Positions 61,645 through 64,000 of a stretch of DNA of 64,000 nucleotides are shown piece after piece. The stretch covers positions 1-64,000 of the forward strand of contig SUGL01000020.1 of NCBI GenBank assembly GCA_004963905.1, written 5' to 3'. The DNA is from Mesorhizobium sp. GTDB lineage: Bacteria > Pseudomonadota > Alphaproteobacteria > Rhizobiales > Rhizobiaceae. Numbering within the stretch: the stretch's first letter is position 1; each line of letters opens with the position of its first letter. The translations under genes were made by a program, and so were the position numbers. The notes under the pieces were generated by a model. It worked only from the letters and a program-made list of their open reading frames with translations, did no database searches and was not told the origin of the DNA.

Positions 61645-62019
61645 ATGAGGAAATTCGTGGAAAGCGCCGAGGCGGCCGGCAGGAAATACGCCCACGCCTT
61701 TGCCGCGCTTGCGCTGGTCTCCATGATGTCTGGCTGCCAGGCCATGGACACGACCAAGACCGCCTCGATCGACGGCGACAAGCCCGTGGTGAACGCGCCC
61801 GGGAAGCGGCTCTATCGCAAACCTTTGACGCAGATGACCAGCGTGACGCGGATAAGGCAAGAGCCCTATGCGGCCTTGGTGCGGCCACAGCGTGTCGGCG
61901 CGCCGGCGCCGACCAAGGTTTCCTACAGCCCGGGCAGTGCCGGCCCGCTGCTTGGCCCCTCGCCCTGGATTTGCGGCCCGAGCGGTTTTGGCCAGCGCGC
62001 GGCTTGCCGCGCGCGTTGA
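61645..62019 (+). CDS. Small predicted lipoprotein
   Basis: A 124-residue protein with an N-terminal signal and a lipobox-like SMMSGCQAM (Cys at about residue 31), so it is probably anchored in a membrane. The C-terminal part has a PWICGPSGFGQRAAC motif that I recall in short rhizobial secreted proteins of unknown function. Start: ATG at 61645, with CAGGGA about six bases upstream; the frame from 61462 has no lipoprotein features before this point. It follows the GT2 gene by 257 bases. The last dozen codons lie in a 33-base tandem repeat. Confidence 0.68.
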   Translation: MRKFVESAEAAGRKYAHAFAALALVSMMSGCQAMDTTKTASIDGDKPVVNAPGKRLYRKPLTQMTSVTRIRQEPYAALVRPQRVGAPAPTKVSYSPGSAGPLLGPSPWICGPSGFGQRAACRAR

Positions 62020-62112
62020 ACTAACAACAGCGCGGCTTGCCGCGCGCGTTGAACCAACAACAGCGCGGTCTGCCGCGCGCGTTGAACTAACAACAGCGCG
62101 GCTTGCCGCGCT
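61993..62112. repeat. 33-base tandem repeat array (about 3.5 copies)
   Basis: The unit CAGCGCGGCTTGCCGCGC plus GCGTTGAACTAACAA repeats with a 33-base period, beginning near 61993 (first copy two bases longer), then at 62028, 62061 and 62094. Each unit contains the hairpin CGCGGC-TT-GCCGCG. The array starts within the end of the lipoprotein gene; each unit also has a TGA in the frame of that gene. The repeated hairpins could act as a terminator between the lipoprotein and the convergent epimerase gene. Confidence 0.85.
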
Positions 62113-62165
62113 GAACCGAAATGAGCGTCGCCGCCGGGGGGCGTGGTGAGCCGGGGGCGAGAGGA

Positions 62166-63167
62166 TCAGCGCGGCCGCGCGCGCTGCCTCTTGCCCTCTG
62201 GCCGCCATTCCTGCCGATACCAGTCGACGAATTTCGCCAGTCCTTCCTCGATCGGCACTTTCGGCTTGAAGCCGAAATCGTGCTCCAGCGCGCCGGTGTC
62301 GGCATAGGTCTTCTCGACCTCGCCGGGCTGCATCGGCAGGTCTTCGCGGATCGCCTTGACGCCGAGCAGGCTTTCCAGCGTCTCGATGAAGCGGCCGAGA
62401 TGCACCGGCTGGCTGTTGCCGATGTTGTAGATGAGATGCCTGGGTCCGTTCGCCGGCGGCGGCCGGTCGAGCACCCCAAGCACGCCGTCGACGATGTCGT
62501 CGATATAGGTGAAGTCGCGCCACATCTCGCCATGGTTGAAGACGCGGATCGGCTTGCCGGAGAGCATCGCCTCGGTGAAGATCCAGGCGGCCATGTCCGG
62601 GCGCCCCCAGGGGCCGTAGACGGTGAAGAAGCGCAGCCCGGTCTGCGGCAGGCCGTAGAGATGCGAATAGGTCGAGCTGATCAGCTCGTCCGCCTTCTTG
62701 GTGGCCGCGTAGATCGACACCGGATCGTCGACGCGGTCGCCCTCGGCGAAAGGCACCTTGGTGTTGCCGCCATAGACCGAGCTCGACGAGGCATAGACCA
62801 GATGCTTGATGTCGGGCAGCGTCCGGCAGAACTCCAGCACCTCGAGGTGGCCGACGACGTTGGCGTGGATATAGGCGCGTGGATTTTCGAGCGAGTAGCG
62901 CACCCCGGCCTGGGCGCCGAGATGAACGATGCCGCTCACCCTTTCGCCTTTCAGCGTCGCCGCCAGCGCGCCCGGCTCGGCGATGTCGAGCTGGTGGAAC
63001 GAGAACCCCTTTTTATCCGAAAGCAGGGCGAGCCGCGCCGCCTTCAGCGCCGGATCGTAATAGGCGTTCATGTTGTCGACGCCGACGACGGTGTCGCCGC
63101 GCGCAAGCAGGCGCTGGCAGACATGGCTGCCGATGAAGCCGGCGGCTCCGGTCACCAGGATGGTCAT
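62166..63167 (-). CDS. NAD-dependent nucleotide-sugar epimerase
   Basis: A 333-residue extended SDR of the UDP-glucuronate/UDP-glucose 4-epimerase type. NAD motif TGAAGFIGSH at 6-15; catalytic Ser and Tyr-Lys in YASSSSVYGG and SIYAATKKADE. The DPVSIYAATK context and GRPDMA fit UDP-GlcA 4-epimerases that supply galacturonate, but the exact nucleotide sugar is not fixed. Start: ATG at 63167, with no strong ribosome binding site; the upstream frame from 63293 overlaps the GT2 gene. It follows a glycosyltransferase by 31 bases, so both belong to one polysaccharide or lipid-sugar pathway. Confidence 0.9.
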   Translation of the reverse strand: MTILVTGAAGFIGSHVCQRLLARGDTVVGVDNMNAYYDPALKAARLALLSDKKGFSFHQLDIAEPGALAATLKGERVSGIVHLGAQAGVRYSLENPRAYIHANVVGHLEVLEFCRTLPDIKHLVYASSSSVYGGNTKVPFAEGDRVDDPVSIYAATKKADELISSTYSHLYGLPQTGLRFFTVYGPWGRPDMAAWIFTEAMLSGKPIRVFNHGEMWRDFTYIDDIVDGVLGVLDRPPPANGPRHLIYNIGNSQPVHLGRFIETLESLLGVKAIREDLPMQPGEVEKTYADTGALEHDFGFKPKVPIEEGLAKFVDWYRQEWRPEGKRQRARPR

Positions 63168-63198
63168 ACGCGGACCTCGGATGAGGGCAGGGGTGGGA

Positions 63199-64000
63199 TC
63201 ATTTCCGGCGCGGGCTTTTCTTGGCGCCGGCCGGCGGGCTCGGGCGGTGCCAGCCGTCGCCTTCGCCATGCGCGGGCTGCGGGCGCGCCACATAGGCGAG
63301 CGCGCCGTTGGCCTCGAGATAGACGCGCGACAGCATCTCGGCGAGCACGCCCGACGTCACCATCTGCAGGCCGGCGATCACCAGGAAGAAGCCGGTGAAC
63401 AGCATCGGGCGCGTTCCGATGTCCTGTCCGAAGAACACCTTCAGCCCGAACAGATACGCCAGCACCAGCGTGCCCAGCACGCCGAGCACGATGCCGATGC
63501 CGCCGAAGAAGTGGCCGGGCCTGGTGCGGTAGCGCATGAAGAAGAACATGAAGACGAGGTCGAGCACCACGCGGAAGGTGCGCGAGATGCCGTATTTCGA
63601 CTGGCCGTGGATGCGGGCGTGATGCGTCACCACTTCCTGGGCGATGCGGCGCGGCGTCGTCACCGTCGCCAGCCATGCCGGGATGAAGCGGTGCATTTCG
63701 CCGTAGAGCCGCACGCTGCGGATGACGCTGCCGCGGAAGACCTTCAGGCTGCAGCCATAATCCTTCAGCCGCACGCCGGTGACGCGTGCGATCAGCGCGT
63801 TGGCGATGCGCGACGGCAGCCTGCGCATCCAGAAACCTTCCTGGCGGTTCTTGCGCCAGCCGGCGACCAGGTCGAGGTCCTCGGTCAGCAGGCGATAGAC
63901 CATGCGCGGTATGTCGAACGGGTCGTTCTGCAGGTCGCCGTCCAGCGTCGCGATGACGTCGCCGCGGGCGGCGTCGAGGCCTGCCTGCATGGCCGCGGTC
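63199..64000 (-). CDS. Glycosyltransferase family 2 (DPM1/ArnC-like), partial
   Basis: The 5' end lies beyond the window, so about 267 C-terminal residues are seen. The segment starts within the GT-A domain; ATLDGDLQNDP holds the metal-binding DGD, and the family sequence GMPxRYGISRTF-like KYGISRTF follows. Two C-terminal membrane helices (VLDLVFMFFFMRYR and GIVLGVLGTLVLAYLF) match undecaprenyl-phosphate sugar transferases such as ArnC or GtrB. The likely role is to load a sugar onto a lipid carrier. The stop lies 31 bases upstream of the epimerase start on the same strand. Confidence 0.88.
   Translation of the reverse strand, partial: TAAMQAGLDAARGDVIATLDGDLQNDPFDIPRMVYRLLTEDLDLVAGWRKNRQEGFWMRRLPSRIANALIARVTGVRLKDYGCSLKVFRGSVIRSVRLYGEMHRFIPAWLATVTTPRRIAQEVVTHHARIHGQSKYGISRTFRVVLDLVFMFFFMRYRTRPGHFFGGIGIVLGVLGTLVLAYLFGLKVFFGQDIGTRPMLFTGFFLVIAGLQMVTSGVLAEMLSRVYLEANGALAYVARPQPAHGEGDGWHRPSPPAGAKKSPRRK

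Noticed and set aside
61993..62112. CRISPR array
   Set aside because: Units follow one another without distinct spacers, and the period of 33 is a simple tandem repeat. No cas gene is near.
1..64000. tRNA, rRNA and insertion-sequence genes
   Set aside because: I looked for the conserved TTCGA-type arm in hairpin context and for transposase motifs and found none convincing; small RNA genes could still be missed by eye.

Overview
The window is a GC-rich stretch of an alphaproteobacterial chromosome, most like Mesorhizobium and relatives (Hyphomicrobiales). This rests on the order of the core genes (dnaB-radA-cvpA-purF; rpsF-rpsR-rplI; fabD-fabG-acpP-fabF-mltG-yicC-gmk; rsmA-pdxA-surA-lptD-lptG-lptF; pepA-holC), on the psd-pssA pair, and on several families of short intergenic repeats of the kind scattered through rhizobial genomes. 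The genus is inferred from gene order and repeats, not from a marker comparison.

Layout. 0.1-9.8 kb: phospholipid synthesis (psd, pssA), a fused acyltransferase/acyl-activating enzyme, a tautomerase with a divergent LysR regulator, a DMT exporter, a periplasmic S10 peptidase and a VOC protein. 9.9-12.8 kb: an OsmC protein, small secreted proteins and an SDR, interrupted by many repeats. 12.8-18.7 kb: dnaB to purF on the minus strand, with a low-GC 201-codon gene inserted between dnaB and radA. 19.2-25.9 kb: Rsm22-like protein, YnfA, cyclopropane synthase, ribosomal proteins L9/S18/S6, and an LtaS-like sulfatase-fold enzyme. 26.2-32.9 kb: fatty acid synthesis, MltG, YicC and Gmk on the plus strand. 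32.9-34.0 kb: a Fic toxin-antitoxin pair and a DUF1330 protein. 34.1-42.0 kb: rsmA, pdxA and the LPS/outer-membrane genes surA, lptD, lptG, lptF. 42.4-46.8 kb: pepA, holC, a LysR/enol-lactonase pair and a DUF1851 immunity-like gene.

46.9-53.2 kb is the most unusual part: six tightly coupled genes (FabH-like ketosynthase, NAD-dependent reductase/epimerase, metallo-beta-lactamase-fold hydrolase, PaaK/F390-type adenylating enzyme, GNAT-like protein, Rieske oxygenase). Four of the five junctions are 4-base stop/start overlaps. Together they look like a small biosynthetic pathway for an acyl- or aryl-derived metabolite whose product I cannot name. A HigBA-type toxin-antitoxin pair with a strong, apparently leaderless promoter follows, then an ATP-grasp ligase, an M20 amidohydrolase and a divergent AraC regulator.

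57.4-64.0 kb is a cell-surface polysaccharide region: a DUF995 protein, a GH26-like glycanase divergent from a BcsA-like GT2 synthase across a 566-base gap that holds a perfect TTAA-N7-TTAA (CtrA-type) site, a small lipoprotein ending in 33-base tandem repeats, a nucleotide-sugar epimerase and a GT2 that runs off the end.

The toxin-antitoxin and immunity-like genes (17.0, 33, 46.5 and 53.5 kb) look lower in GC than their neighbours and sit at boundaries of conserved operons. I saw no rRNA, tRNA, CRISPR array, transposase or prophage gene.
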